Shown here one piece after another: positions 1 to 7,806 of a stretch of DNA of 18,029 nucleotides. Under the pieces are notes generated by a model, which had not been told where the DNA came from, did not search any database, and saw only the letters and a list, made by a program, of their open reading frames with translations. This stretch comes from REEB481 sp041170785 (GTDB lineage Bacteria; Bacteroidota; Bacteroidia; NS11-12g; UBA955): the NCBI GenBank assembly GCA_041170785.1, contig JBEDND010000213.1:1-18029 (forward strand), given 5' to 3'. Both the position numbers and the translations under genes were made by a program. Position 1 is the stretch's first letter, and every line of letters begins with the position of its first letter.

Positions 1-1169
1 CTGCTGTACATGAGTGTTTCATAAGGTAAAGCCCAGCAAGCATGCAGTTTCATGTCAAAGGTTTCTGTGTTGCCAGATACGGCGAGTTTTCCGCTCGGGC
101 AGCTTTTTTGGGTGTAGGTGCTCAGTTTCCGCAGTTCTTTGAACCGGTTCAAGGCCCAACCTTGCCCTTGTTGTGTTTGCCAGGCGCTAAAAAGCAATAA
201 CAGCGGCAATACAACTGCGCGCATGCGTGCATGTAAAGGTTCATTAAATGCCTGAATCAAGGGATGACTCAGGAACATGCTGAACGGAATCAGGTTCTTT
301 TCCATTACCTGGTCGTTATCGCCTTCCCAAAAGATCAACCCGAACAACAGCAACAGGCCGATGGACAACAAACCATGCCACAGCAACAGGCGCGGTGTTC
401 CGGCCAGAACCAACAGGGCCAGGCTGCCCAGAACCAGAATGGCCGCCCCTGAACCTTGAGTGATGGTACGGCCAAGATACGCGGGCAGGTAGGAGCGCGC
501 AAGCAATGTAGGCTTTAAGAGGTTGGCCAGAAAACTGTGTTCATAAGTGTCGGTAATGAGTACTTTCAATACCACGACCAGCAAAAGTGCCAATGCTGTT
601 GGCATCCATTTTATTGTGGGTTTATGGAGCGCATGAACAAATGCCAGTAATATTAATGCAGGCAAAATGCCGCTGTGGGTAATTGCGGCTAAAAAAAACA
701 ATATGGCCGATGTTGCTGCTTTGCCTGAAGTGGTGATTATTGCATGCCACGATAAGGCGAAAACTGCAGCCAGGTACATCTCGCTGGCCGGTGTAAACCA
801 TGCGGAGGAAGTCCAGGCGGTGCACAACAGCAAACAGGCCAGAGCGGTGCCATGAAGTTTATTTTTGAAAGCGTACCAGGCCAATACAAAAACGGGCAGT
901 TGCAAACCAAAGCTGTACAGGCTCAAAACGGTGCTCAGTTCCATTCCGGTGTGCACGGCCACCCATGGAAGGAATTGGGTGACCAGTGAGCTGAACCTCA
1001 GGTGGCCAAATTCCAGCTGGCCATGCTGAAACAAGCGCCATCCCATGAATGCGCTGTCGGCGTAGAGCATCCGCAAAGGCCACCATGCGGCAGAAAGCAC
1101 CAGCAAGCCGGCATTAAGGCCCAGCAGGATTGCGCCGATGTTTGGCAACTTTGAAAAAGAATGCTTCAA
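1..1169 (-). CDS. Polytopic membrane protein, GT-C-like, 3' end outside window
   Basis: An open frame runs leftward from a TTG at 1169 to the window edge without a stop, giving about 389 residues. An in-frame stop at 1175-1173 limits the upstream end, and no ATG is available near the N terminus, so TTG (protein start MKHSFSKLPN) is the best choice. The protein is rich in hydrophobic helices, the first at about residues 11-29. It is followed by a loop with an acidic residue (D38 in LYADSAF), and the visible C-terminal part (KLAVSGNTETFD) looks soluble. That plan resembles GT-C fold glycosyltransferases and related envelope membrane proteins, but I recognise no specific family. It overlaps the end of the upstream GT4 gene by about 56 bases, which indicates translational coupling and a shared role in surface glycan assembly. 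Function is inference. Confidence 0.75.
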   Translation of the reverse strand, partial: MKHSFSKLPNIGAILLGLNAGLLVLSAAWWPLRMLYADSAFMGWRLFQHGQLEFGHLRFSSLVTQFLPWVAVHTGMELSTVLSLYSFGLQLPVFVLAWYAFKNKLHGTALACLLLCTAWTSSAWFTPASEMYLAAVFALSWHAIITTSGKAATSAILFFLAAITHSGILPALILLAFVHALHKPTIKWMPTALALLLVVVLKVLITDTYEHSFLANLLKPTLLARSYLPAYLGRTITQGSGAAILVLGSLALLVLAGTPRLLLWHGLLSIGLLLLFGLIFWEGDNDQVMEKNLIPFSMFLSHPLIQAFNEPLHARMRAVVLPLLLLFSAWQTQQGQGWALNRFKELRKLSTYTQKSCPSGKLAVSGNTETFDMKLHACWALPYETLMYS

Positions 1170-2319
1170 GTTTTAATGCAATTATGTTCCAGTCGAAGCG
1201 GGTTTCCACCAGTTCCCTGCCTTTGTGTCCGATGGCATGCCGCTGTTCCGGTTGTTCCAATAAATGAATCACGGCAGCTGCAAAGGCCTCATCTGTGTCG
1301 CACATCACAGCACCATTGCCGCTTTCAATTCCCAAGCCTTTAAATCCAACAGGAGTGCATACCACAGGAACGGACATGCTGAAAGCTTCCAGCACTTTAT
1401 TTTGTGTTCCGGCGCCGAACCGCAGGGGCGCAACCACCAGGGTTGCCTGTGCATACTCATCGGCCAGGTTGGGTACAAACCCTGTAACTGAAACACCGGG
1501 GCCTTGCAGTGCTTTTACAGCAGCCACAGGCCTTTGTCCGGCGATGGTGAAATGCACATCCGGATGTTTGCGGCGAATCTGTGGAAGGATGTTTTGGGTG
1601 AAATGAATTACCGCATCCACATTTGGCGCATAATCCATGTTGCCGGTAAACAGCAGTCGCTTGCCCGAATCATTTTCAGGTGTTTTTGGATGAAATGCAT
1701 TGCTGTCCACGCCATTGGGCAAGAGGTCGATGTGGGCTTCAGGATGCGCTTTGCGCAGGAAGTCCAGGTCTTCCAGGCTGCACACCAAATTGAGCGGAAA
1801 ACGCTTCAGCACCCGCTCATACCGCGCAATGCGTTTTTGCTCCACGGTGTCGAAAAAACGTTGCCACCAGGGGCGGGGCACCAAACTTCTTCTTTGCCAA
1901 TACAAGGAAAACGCATCGGGTAAATCCAAAACTACAGGCATTTGGCCGGGATTCGAAAAGTACTGCGACATCCGCAGGTGCTGCACATGTATGGCATCAT
2001 AGGCATGTTCACTCAATTGATGCTTTAAAGTGTTCCGGAATGCCTTCGATTTAAAATAAGCCACCTGAAAAGGCAATTTCCCCGGAATCGCAAGTACGCA
2101 TTGCAGCACTGCATGCAGCTTAGGCAGGCGTACCAGCGTAATCTTGGAAAAGTGTTCCTGCAGTTCGGGAAGATGCCTGGCATCATCCTCGTGTTCAAGA
2201 AAGGTGATCAGGTGCAGTTCGTGGTTTTTCGACAAGCGGCGTGCAAGATTCCATATCTTGAGTTTATCCCCGCGAAACGGGGGATAGGGAAAGCGGTTGG
2301 CAACAAATAAAATCTTCAC
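1114..2319 (-). CDS. GT4-family glycosyltransferase (PEP-CTERM/EpsH1-associated sugar transferase type)
   Basis: This 401-residue protein has the two-Rossmann-domain layout of GT-B, family 4 glycosyltransferases. The N terminus (MKILFVANRFPYPP, then FRGDKLKIWNLARRLS at 15-30) matches the subgroup annotated as sugar transferase, PEP-CTERM/EpsH1 system associated. The C-terminal nucleotide-sugar domain shows LLPNGVD at 199-205, FTGNMDYAPN at 224-233 and GAGTQNKVLEAF at 302-313, with E311 as the expected donor-binding glutamate. There is no signal peptide, so it should act on the cytoplasmic face. I chose the GTG at 2319 over the in-frame GTG at 2328 because the protein then begins like its relatives, and because a promoter box at 2335-2328 would overlap the earlier codon. 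It is the first gene of a leftward pair with the membrane protein. Donor and acceptor sugars are unknown. Confidence 0.9.
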   Translation of the reverse strand: MKILFVANRFPYPPFRGDKLKIWNLARRLSKNHELHLITFLEHEDDARHLPELQEHFSKITLVRLPKLHAVLQCVLAIPGKLPFQVAYFKSKAFRNTLKHQLSEHAYDAIHVQHLRMSQYFSNPGQMPVVLDLPDAFSLYWQRRSLVPRPWWQRFFDTVEQKRIARYERVLKRFPLNLVCSLEDLDFLRKAHPEAHIDLLPNGVDSNAFHPKTPENDSGKRLLFTGNMDYAPNVDAVIHFTQNILPQIRRKHPDVHFTIAGQRPVAAVKALQGPGVSVTGFVPNLADEYAQATLVVAPLRFGAGTQNKVLEAFSMSVPVVCTPVGFKGLGIESGNGAVMCDTDEAFAAAVIHLLEQPEQRHAIGHKGRELVETRFDWNIIALKLEAFFFKVAKHRRNPAGP

Positions 2320-2327
2320 CCGGGCCA

Positions 2328-2335
2328 CAAAGTTA
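2328..2335 (-). promoter_or_regulatory. Bacteroidota -7 box TAACTTTG for the GT4 gene
   Basis: On the minus strand TAACTTTG matches the Bacteroidota -7 consensus TAnnTTTG exactly and ends 8 bases before the GTG at 2319. No clear -33 TTG is visible; a TTTC lies about 17 bases upstream. The implied leader is only a few bases or absent. Confidence 0.6.
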
Positions 2336-2387
2336 ACGCAAGTGCACAGAGTGAAACAGCCGGAATGCGGCTATGGTGAAAATGGAT

Positions 2388-2395
2388 TAAGTTTG
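2388..2395 (+). promoter_or_regulatory. Bacteroidota -7 box TAAGTTTG for the aminotransferase gene
   Basis: TAAGTTTG is an exact TAnnTTTG match ending 6 bases before the ATG at 2402. It faces away from the box at 2335-2328, so the 82-base gap between the divergent genes holds both promoters. A -33 TTG is not evident. Confidence 0.6.
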
Positions 2396-2401
2396 CCGTT
2401 C

Positions 2402-3595
2402 ATGCTACACGCTGCGCATAGAATTGACGAAATCAACGAAAGCGAAACACTGGCCATGACCAAGTTGGCCAGGGAGCTGAAAGAAGCCGGGAAGGATGTG
2501 GTGAGTTTGAGCATTGGAGAACCTGATTTTACCACGCCCGAGCACATTGGCGCGGCAGCTGTTCAGGCCATCAAAGACGGTCATACGCACTATACTCCGG
2601 TATTGGGTTTCCAGGATTTCAGGGAAGCCATTTGCCGCAAATTGCAGCGCGAAAACGGGTTGTCTTATCAGCCCTCAGAAGTGATTGTAAGCACCGGGGC
2701 AAAGCATACGCTGATCAACATCATGCTTTCGGTGCTCAATCCGGGCGATGAGGTGATCATCCCGGCGCCATTTTGGGTGAGTTATCCTTCGATGGTGTGC
2801 TATGCCGGTGGTGTTCCGGTGTTTCTGAATACTACCGTTGCCCAGGATTTTAAACCCAGCGCCGCACAACTGCGCGCGGCCATCACGCCCAAAACCAAGA
2901 TGTTCTTGTTCAGCAGTCCCTGTAATCCCAGTGGCACGGTGTATCAGCCTGAAGATCTCCGTGAATACGCGGAGGTGCTGCGTGAATTTCCAGACATCCT
3001 GGTGGTCAGTGATGAAATTTATGAACACATCATTTTTGAAGGAAGCCACCTGAGTATTGCCTCGCTTCCCGGTTTTAAAGAACGCACCGCAGTGGTGAAT
3101 GGATTGTCTAAAGGTTATGCCATGACCGGTTGGCGAATCGGATATATGGCAGGTCCGCAATGGCTGGTAAAAGCCTGCGAAAAATTGCAGGGCGTATTTA
3201 CCAGTGGTGCCAACAGCATTGCGCAAAAGGCCGGAATAGCCGCCCTCGACGGAACCATGGAACCAACGCATCACATGCGTGAAGTGTTTCGCACACGACG
3301 CAACCTGGTGCTTGCCGAACTGGCTAAAATAGAAGGCTTAAAGCTGAATGTTCCGGAAGGGGCATTTTATGTTTTCCCTGATGTTTCATCATACATTGGA
3401 AAATCATTTCAGGGTAAAACCATTCATGATGCCAATGAATTGGCTATATACCTGCTCAATGAAGCCCTGGTAGCAACCGTAGCCGGTGATGCTTTTGGCA
3501 TGCCATCTTGCATCCGACTTTCTTATGCCACTGATGAAAAGAGCCTGTTAAAGGCCTGTTCACGGATGAAACATGCCTTAGACCAACTCCAATAA
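2402..3595 (+). CDS. Pyridoxal-phosphate aminotransferase, class I (aspartate aminotransferase type)
   Basis: A 397-residue fold-type I aminotransferase of the Ib subgroup, likely moving the amino group between aspartate and 2-oxoglutarate in the cytoplasm. Visible landmarks are SLSIGEPDFTTP at 35-46, the cofactor-binding N175 in NPSGT, D204 and Y207 in SDEIYEH, the Schiff-base K237 in LSKGYAMTGWRIGY, phosphate-binding R245, and the substrate carboxylate arginine R372 in CIRLSYA. All catalytic residues are present. The frame is open upstream to a TTG at 2297, but that extension would overlap the divergent GT4 gene. The ATG at 2402 gives the normal family N terminus and sits 6 bases after a promoter box. 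Substrate preference (aspartate versus aromatic or other amino acids) cannot be read from sequence. Confidence 0.93.
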   Translation: MLHAAHRIDEINESETLAMTKLARELKEAGKDVVSLSIGEPDFTTPEHIGAAAVQAIKDGHTHYTPVLGFQDFREAICRKLQRENGLSYQPSEVIVSTGAKHTLINIMLSVLNPGDEVIIPAPFWVSYPSMVCYAGGVPVFLNTTVAQDFKPSAAQLRAAITPKTKMFLFSSPCNPSGTVYQPEDLREYAEVLREFPDILVVSDEIYEHIIFEGSHLSIASLPGFKERTAVVNGLSKGYAMTGWRIGYMAGPQWLVKACEKLQGVFTSGANSIAQKAGIAALDGTMEPTHHMREVFRTRRNLVLAELAKIEGLKLNVPEGAFYVFPDVSSYIGKSFQGKTIHDANELAIYLLNEALVATVAGDAFGMPSCIRLSYATDEKSLLKACSRMKHALDQLQ

Positions 3596-3604
3596 GCTTT
3601 CCAT

Positions 3605-3612
3605 TAACTTTG
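3605..3612 (+). promoter_or_regulatory. Bacteroidota -7 box TAACTTTG for the sugar kinase operon
   Basis: An exact TAnnTTTG match starting 10 bases after the aminotransferase stop codon and ending 9 bases before the ATG at 3622. It implies that the kinase and the genes after it have their own promoter with an extremely short leader. Confidence 0.6.
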
Positions 3613-3621
3613 CTGTGCCTG

Positions 3622-4608
3622 ATGGATACAAATTTTGAATCGCTGTTTCGCTCCTTCCGCAGCTTGAAAGTGCTCATTGTGGGCGATGTGATGGTAGATG
3701 CTTATTACTTTGGCAGCGTGGACCGGATCTCGCCAGAGGCTCCGGTTCCTGTGGTGCTGGTCAACAAGCAGGAAACCCGCCTGGGTGGTGCCGGAAACGT
3801 AGCCCTGAACATCCATGCACTGGGAGCTCAGCCGGTTTTATGTACCGTAATCGGTTCAGATAAAGAAGGTGCCGGCCTCCGGGAATTGCTCCAGGCACGG
3901 GGCTTGTCTGAACGTGGCATCCTTGAAAGCGATAAACGGAAAACCACCACCAAAACCAGGGTGATCGGAAATAAACATCAAATTGTGCGCATTGACCACG
4001 AACTCACGGAAAACCTGGATAAAATGGATAGTTTTCTTCTGCTCGAGTCGGTAAAACGGGAATTGGAGGAAGCCGATGTGATGATCATGGAGGACTACAA
4101 TAAGGGGGTGCTCCATGAAGGGAACATCAAAGCCATCATTGCATTGGCTCAGGAGGCGGGTGTTCCCGTGGTGGTTGATCCCAAAAAGAAGAATTTCCTT
4201 GAATATACCGGTGTTACACTCTTTAAGCCCAACCTGAAAGAAATTAGGGAAGGTTTAAACATCAGCGAAGATTTAAAACAGCTGGATCATCTGCAGGATG
4301 CCGTTGCCTCGCTGCAAGAACAACTGGGAAATACCTATACCATGGTCACGCTTTCAGAACAAGGAGTGCTTATTGCGGATAAAGATCACATGCAGCACAT
4401 CCCCGCGCATTTGCGCACCATCGCCGATGTTTCCGGTGCAGGCGATACCGTGGTAAGTGTGGCGGCTCTTTGTTTGGCGCTCAAAACAGACATCAAATTG
4501 CTGGCGGCATTGAGCAATCTGGCCGGTGGTATCGTATGTGAATACACGGGCGTAGTTCCCATTGACGCAGCCCGATTGCAGTCAGAAGCCGAACGATTGC
4601 TTGCATAA
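3622..4608 (+). CDS. PfkB-family sugar kinase, RfaE1/HldE kinase-domain type
   Basis: A 328-residue ribokinase-fold protein closest to the kinase half of HldE/RfaE, which phosphorylates D-glycero-D-manno-heptose 7-phosphate at C1 in ADP-heptose synthesis. It shows GDVMVDAYYFGSVDRISPEAP at 21-41, the substrate-side motif LGGAGNV at 54-60, DPKKKNF at 186-192, KPNLKE at 202-207, and the PfkB signature DVSGAGDTVVS at 269-279 with catalytic base D275. The cytidylyltransferase half of HldE is absent and no separate copy lies nearby, so any partner would be elsewhere. The frame is open to a TTG at 3610 that falls inside the promoter box, so the ATG at 3622 is preferred. It heads a same-strand run with the next two genes. 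The exact sugar substrate is inference. Confidence 0.85.
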   Translation: MDTNFESLFRSFRSLKVLIVGDVMVDAYYFGSVDRISPEAPVPVVLVNKQETRLGGAGNVALNIHALGAQPVLCTVIGSDKEGAGLRELLQARGLSERGILESDKRKTTTKTRVIGNKHQIVRIDHELTENLDKMDSFLLLESVKRELEEADVMIMEDYNKGVLHEGNIKAIIALAQEAGVPVVVDPKKKNFLEYTGVTLFKPNLKEIREGLNISEDLKQLDHLQDAVASLQEQLGNTYTMVTLSEQGVLIADKDHMQHIPAHLRTIADVSGAGDTVVSVAALCLALKTDIKLLAALSNLAGGIVCEYTGVVPIDAARLQSEAERLLA

Positions 4609-4649
4609 TGCCAGGCACGTTTTCATCTGATCTTACGTTAACAAGGAAT

Positions 4650-5534
4650 ATGAAACGACTGGCTGGATACTTCGTGATATGCTGCGCCATACTCTGGACC
4701 TTCCAGCCTGCGCAGGCACAAAAGGCCTTCTTTTTCAAAATCCAAGGGAAATCCCTGAAAGAGCCTTCGTATCTCTTTGGCACCTATCATGTAATGGGAA
4801 ACCTTTACCTCGAGGAGTTTCCGGAAGTAAATGATGCCTTTTCCTCATGTAAAGGGCTGGTAAATGAAGTGCGTCTTGCCTCAGTAAATCCATACAACAT
4901 GGCCGCCTTGCTCACCATGAAAGACAACAGCATTTCGGCCATGCTCGATACCAATGCTTATGGTCTGATCAGTGATGCGCTGAAGGAGTTTTATGGGGTA
5001 CGGCTGCAACAGCTGGATCAAATGAAACCCATGCTGGTCGCAACCATGCTTATTTCTGCCTATGCCCGGCAATGGGATACCGTGCTCGGCAAATACGAAG
5101 GAAAGCCGCTTGATAAATGGTTGGAGGATCAGGCTGACAGCGAAAAGAAGGAAGTTGTTTCGCTGGAAACTTTTGATGAGCAGTATCAGCTGTTGTTTCT
5201 GGATAAATCGGAAGAAGAACAGGCTAAAGAACTCAGCGACATGGTCCTGAAGTCAGATTCGGTACGCAGTGCATTTCAGACCATGACCAGGGCTTATTAT
5301 TCCGGCAACCTCGACTCCTTGTGGAATGCAGTTTCCACAGGAGTTGATTCGCCCGAAGGGCTGGACATGAATCGCTTGCTGAAGAAACGCAACAGCAAGT
5401 GGCTGGAAATGTTGCCCGGACTGATGGAGCGCAAATCGCAGTTTATCGCCGTGGGTGCGGCACACCTTGCCGGTCCGGATGGCCTGGTGGCAGGGCTGAA
5501 GTCGAAGGGATTTCAGGTGACTCAGATTCTATGA
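4650..5534 (+). CDS. TraB/GumN (TIKI-like) family secreted protein
   Basis: A 294-residue exported protein. The N terminus MKRLAGYFVICCAILWTF followed by AQA is a typical signal peptide with cleavage near residue 23. The mature part begins FFFKIQGKSLKEPSYLFGTYH. The two GxxH motifs that define the TraB/TIKI group are present as GTYH (44-47) and GAAH (269-272), with a candidate conserved glutamate E73 in VNEVRL. Animal TIKI proteins are metal-dependent proteases, while bacterial members are mostly uncharacterised, so enzymatic activity is possible but unproven. The frame extends upstream to an ATG at 4608 that overlaps the kinase stop. The ATG at 4650 is preferred because it creates the signal peptide and has AAGGA a few bases before it. 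Its 3' end overlaps the next start as ATGA, so the two are probably translated together. Confidence 0.85.
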   Translation: MKRLAGYFVICCAILWTFQPAQAQKAFFFKIQGKSLKEPSYLFGTYHVMGNLYLEEFPEVNDAFSSCKGLVNEVRLASVNPYNMAALLTMKDNSISAMLDTNAYGLISDALKEFYGVRLQQLDQMKPMLVATMLISAYARQWDTVLGKYEGKPLDKWLEDQADSEKKEVVSLETFDEQYQLLFLDKSEEEQAKELSDMVLKSDSVRSAFQTMTRAYYSGNLDSLWNAVSTGVDSPEGLDMNRLLKKRNSKWLEMLPGLMERKSQFIAVGAAHLAGPDGLVAGLKSKGFQVTQIL

Positions 5535-6667
5535 GTACAGCAGCCGGCATTTCCTGGTGGGAAGGCCGTTATTGGCAGCATGTTGATGTGGCCATTGTTG
5601 GCGCAGGCATTGTGGGCTTGTGTGCGGCATTGTACACCAAAGAACGCAAACCGAATTACCGGGTTGTCGTTTTAGACCGTGATCCTCTGGCATTGGGCGC
5701 CAGCAGCCGAAATGCAGGTTTTGCCTGTTTTGGCAGCATTACCGAGTTGCAGGAAGATATTCGCGAAACAGGTTTGGATGCCGCGCTCAGCCTGGCCGTA
5801 AGGCGTTACGAAGGTTTTCAGGCTTTGCGCGCACGCTGCGGCGACACGCACATCGGCTTGAATCTTTGCGGAAGCAGGGAGCTGTTTCTTCCTTCAGAAG
5901 CACATCTGTACAAGGAGGCGCTCGCCTGGGTTCCTGAATTGAACCAAAAACTGGCATCGGTTACCGGAACCCCGGAAACCTTTCGGTCCGCTCCTGCAGG
6001 CCACCTTGGCATGAACGTACATCCCGATTCACTGCAAAATACCTGTGAAGGGATTCTGGAAACAGATCAATTGTTGCATAGGCTCAGAAGCCTTGCCATG
6101 GCAAAGGGAATTGAAATGTACGGCGGATTTGAAGCGCAAAAACATGAGGGAAGTATCGGCAGGCTGCAGATTCACGGCGGAAGACACCAGGTTCGGGCAA
6201 GTCAAATCATGTATTGCACCAATGCCTTTACGCCGCAATTCTTTCCAGAGTTGTCGATTGTGCCTGCCAGAGGTCAGGTGTTGGTTACCACACCTCTGAA
6301 ACACCCCCTGCCCAACGAAGCCTTTTTCTACGACCGCGGCTATACCTATTTCCGCCCAGTGGAAGGGAACCGTTTGCTGATAGGCGGATTCAGGAATGTA
6401 GATTTATCTTCCGAGGAAACATATTCCCTTGATCATGGTGGTGCGGTTTGGGATGAATTGCTCAAGTTTACCCAATCGGTGGTATTGCCCGGCCAAACTT
6501 GGCAGGTGGATTATTCCTGGGCTGGAACCATGGCCATGGGAAGTGAACGCGATCCAATTGTATGCGCTCCCGAACCCGGAGTGGTGGTTTGTGCGCGTAT
6601 GTCGGGCATGGGCGTTGCACTTTCGGCCAAAGTAGCGCTGGAGGCGACAGATTTATTGCTGAATTAG
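5531..6667 (+). CDS. FAD-dependent oxidoreductase, DAO family
   Basis: A 378-residue flavoprotein of the D-amino-acid oxidase/glycine oxidase fold. The dinucleotide-binding motif VDVAIVGAGIVGLCAAL spans 18-34, followed by the acidic strand end VVVLDRD at 45-51 and GASSRNAGFACFG at 56-68, the usual region next to the isoalloxazine ring. A C-terminal part (YFRPVEGNRLLIGGFRN, then MGSERDPIV and MSGMGVALSAK) carries the second half of the FAD site. It probably oxidises a primary or secondary amine or amino acid; the substrate is unknown. The ATG overlaps the TGA of the TraB-like gene by 4 bases, so the longer frame reaching back to 5399 is not needed. No secretion signal is seen, so it is probably cytoplasmic. 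Confidence 0.85.
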   Translation: MSTAAGISWWEGRYWQHVDVAIVGAGIVGLCAALYTKERKPNYRVVVLDRDPLALGASSRNAGFACFGSITELQEDIRETGLDAALSLAVRRYEGFQALRARCGDTHIGLNLCGSRELFLPSEAHLYKEALAWVPELNQKLASVTGTPETFRSAPAGHLGMNVHPDSLQNTCEGILETDQLLHRLRSLAMAKGIEMYGGFEAQKHEGSIGRLQIHGGRHQVRASQIMYCTNAFTPQFFPELSIVPARGQVLVTTPLKHPLPNEAFFYDRGYTYFRPVEGNRLLIGGFRNVDLSSEETYSLDHGGAVWDELLKFTQSVVLPGQTWQVDYSWAGTMAMGSERDPIVCAPEPGVVVCARMSGMGVALSAKVALEATDLLLN

Positions 6668-6698
6668 GCGCCATGAAGGCGGTTCACATGGCAAAGGT

Positions 6699-6706
6699 TA
6701 AATTTG
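6699..6706 (+). promoter_or_regulatory. Bacteroidota -7 box TAAATTTG for the terC-like gene
   Basis: An exact TAnnTTTG match ending 7 bases before the ATG at 6714. The 46-base gap before the gene has no room for a yybP-ykoY manganese riboswitch of the sort found before some terC/alx genes in other phyla. Confidence 0.6.
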
Positions 6707-6713
6707 CACATTC

Positions 6714-7778
6714 ATGTCACTCGATACACAAACCTGGTTCTTTATCGGGTTCCTAACTTTTGTTTTGGCGGTGCTCATCATTGATTTGGGCGTTATCGGA
6801 GGTAAAACAGATAAACCTGTAGGGTTTACTGAATCACTGAGGTGGACAGCTATTTGGGTAACTTGTTCCTTGTTGTTTGCCACCTTGCTGTACACCAAAG
6901 GCGAGTGGATTCATGGTTATTCAACGGTACAGGAACTAAAGTCATATCAAATTGACTACCAGCAGCAGTTTTCGCTGACTGGTTCTGTGGAAGAATCTTT
7001 TCAGGCATTCCGCTCCTTAATCACCATCCAATACCTCACCGGATACTTCATTGAGTACTCGCTGAGTGCCGATAACCTCTTCGTTATTCTGCTCATCTTT
7101 TCGAGTTTCAATGTTCCGGAGAAATACTATAAGCGCATTTTGCTGTGGGGTGTGCTCGGCGCCATCGTGTTCCGCTTCATTTTTATTTTCGCGGGAGCGG
7201 CCCTGATCAGCAACTTCGCTTGGACCCTGTACCTGTTTGGAGGCTTCCTGGTTTATTCAGGATTGACGCTGTTCTTCTCCGGCGATAAAGAGGAGAAAAT
7301 CGACACCAAGGCTCACCCTGTGGTGCGTATTGGTAGCAAGATATTTAATGTGTTCCCCAGATTCGTGCATTACCACTTTGTCATCCGTAAGCGGGGCCGC
7401 CTATTTGTAACGCCTTTGTTTCTGGTATTGCTGGTGGTGGAGTTTTCCGATTTGATTTTCGCCGTGGACAGTGTACCGGCAATTTTCGGCGTAACCAAAG
7501 ACCCGTATATCGTATTCTTCTCTAACGTGTTTGCCATCATGGGGCTTCGTTCCTTGTTCTTCCTGCTGTCCGGGATCATGCACATGTTCCATTACCTGAA
7601 ATACGGATTGGCGATCATCCTGATCTTCATTGGTACTAAGATGTTCTTCGAACACTGGTTGCACAGCATAGGGTTTAACCATGTGTGGAGTTTGCTGTTC
7701 ATCCTGTTGGTGTTGGGTGGAAGCGTTGTTGCTTCAAGGATGTTTCCTCCCGCCACAAAAGAAAGTCCCGCGGCATAA
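6714..7778 (+). CDS. TerC/Alx-family integral membrane protein
   Basis: A 354-residue inner-membrane protein of the TerC family, whose studied bacterial members (Alx, MeeF/MeeY) export manganese, the latter to metallate secreted proteins; older links are to tellurite resistance. About seven to nine hydrophobic helices are visible, beginning at residues 8-27 and 43-60. The family's membrane acidic residues are present: SADNLF (D120, N121) and VVEFSDLIFAVDSVPAIF (E243, D246, D252). Between helices 2 and 3 there is a hydrophilic stretch at about 62-103 (TKGEWIHGYSTVQELKSYQI onward) that is longer than in Alx as I know it. The C terminus is a short tail. It is a single-gene unit with its own promoter and converges on the arginine decarboxylase gene. 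The metal specificity is inferred from family only. Confidence 0.9.
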   Translation: MSLDTQTWFFIGFLTFVLAVLIIDLGVIGGKTDKPVGFTESLRWTAIWVTCSLLFATLLYTKGEWIHGYSTVQELKSYQIDYQQQFSLTGSVEESFQAFRSLITIQYLTGYFIEYSLSADNLFVILLIFSSFNVPEKYYKRILLWGVLGAIVFRFIFIFAGAALISNFAWTLYLFGGFLVYSGLTLFFSGDKEEKIDTKAHPVVRIGSKIFNVFPRFVHYHFVIRKRGRLFVTPLFLVLLVVEFSDLIFAVDSVPAIFGVTKDPYIVFFSNVFAIMGLRSLFFLLSGIMHMFHYLKYGLAIILIFIGTKMFFEHWLHSIGFNHVWSLLFILLVLGGSVVASRMFPPATKESPAA

Positions 7779-7806
7779 GCGGCTTCGCTTATCCGAAGCT
7801 CCGGAT
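7775..7806. terminator. Overlapping hairpins between convergent genes (possible bidirectional terminator)
   Basis: The 27 bases separating the two stop codons hold three overlapping inverted repeats: ATAAGCG/CGCTTAT (7775-7781 with 7786-7792, loop GCTT), GCTTCG/CGAAGC (7782-7787 with 7794-7799), and ATCCG/CGGAT (7791-7795 with 7802-7806). The first includes the TerC stop codon and the last reaches the decarboxylase stop. There is no U-tract, so intrinsic termination is uncertain. Confidence 0.45.

Noticed and set aside
264..452. Small glutamine-rich plus-strand open frame
   Set aside because: It lies antisense to a continuously open minus-strand membrane-protein frame covering the whole first kilobase, and its composition reflects antisense hydrophobic codons.
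622..1086. Separate short minus-strand genes at 622-825 and 859-1086
   Set aside because: Both lie in frames other than the long open frame that runs from 1169 to the window edge, and their sequences show no membrane or domain features.
2675..3274. Minus-strand open frame of 199 codons
   Set aside because: It is the complementary shadow of the aminotransferase gene, whose catalytic motifs are all intact in the plus frame.
6668..6713. Manganese riboswitch before the terC-like gene
   Set aside because: Only 46 bases are available, with a promoter box at 6699-6706 and no paired structure of the yybP-ykoY type.
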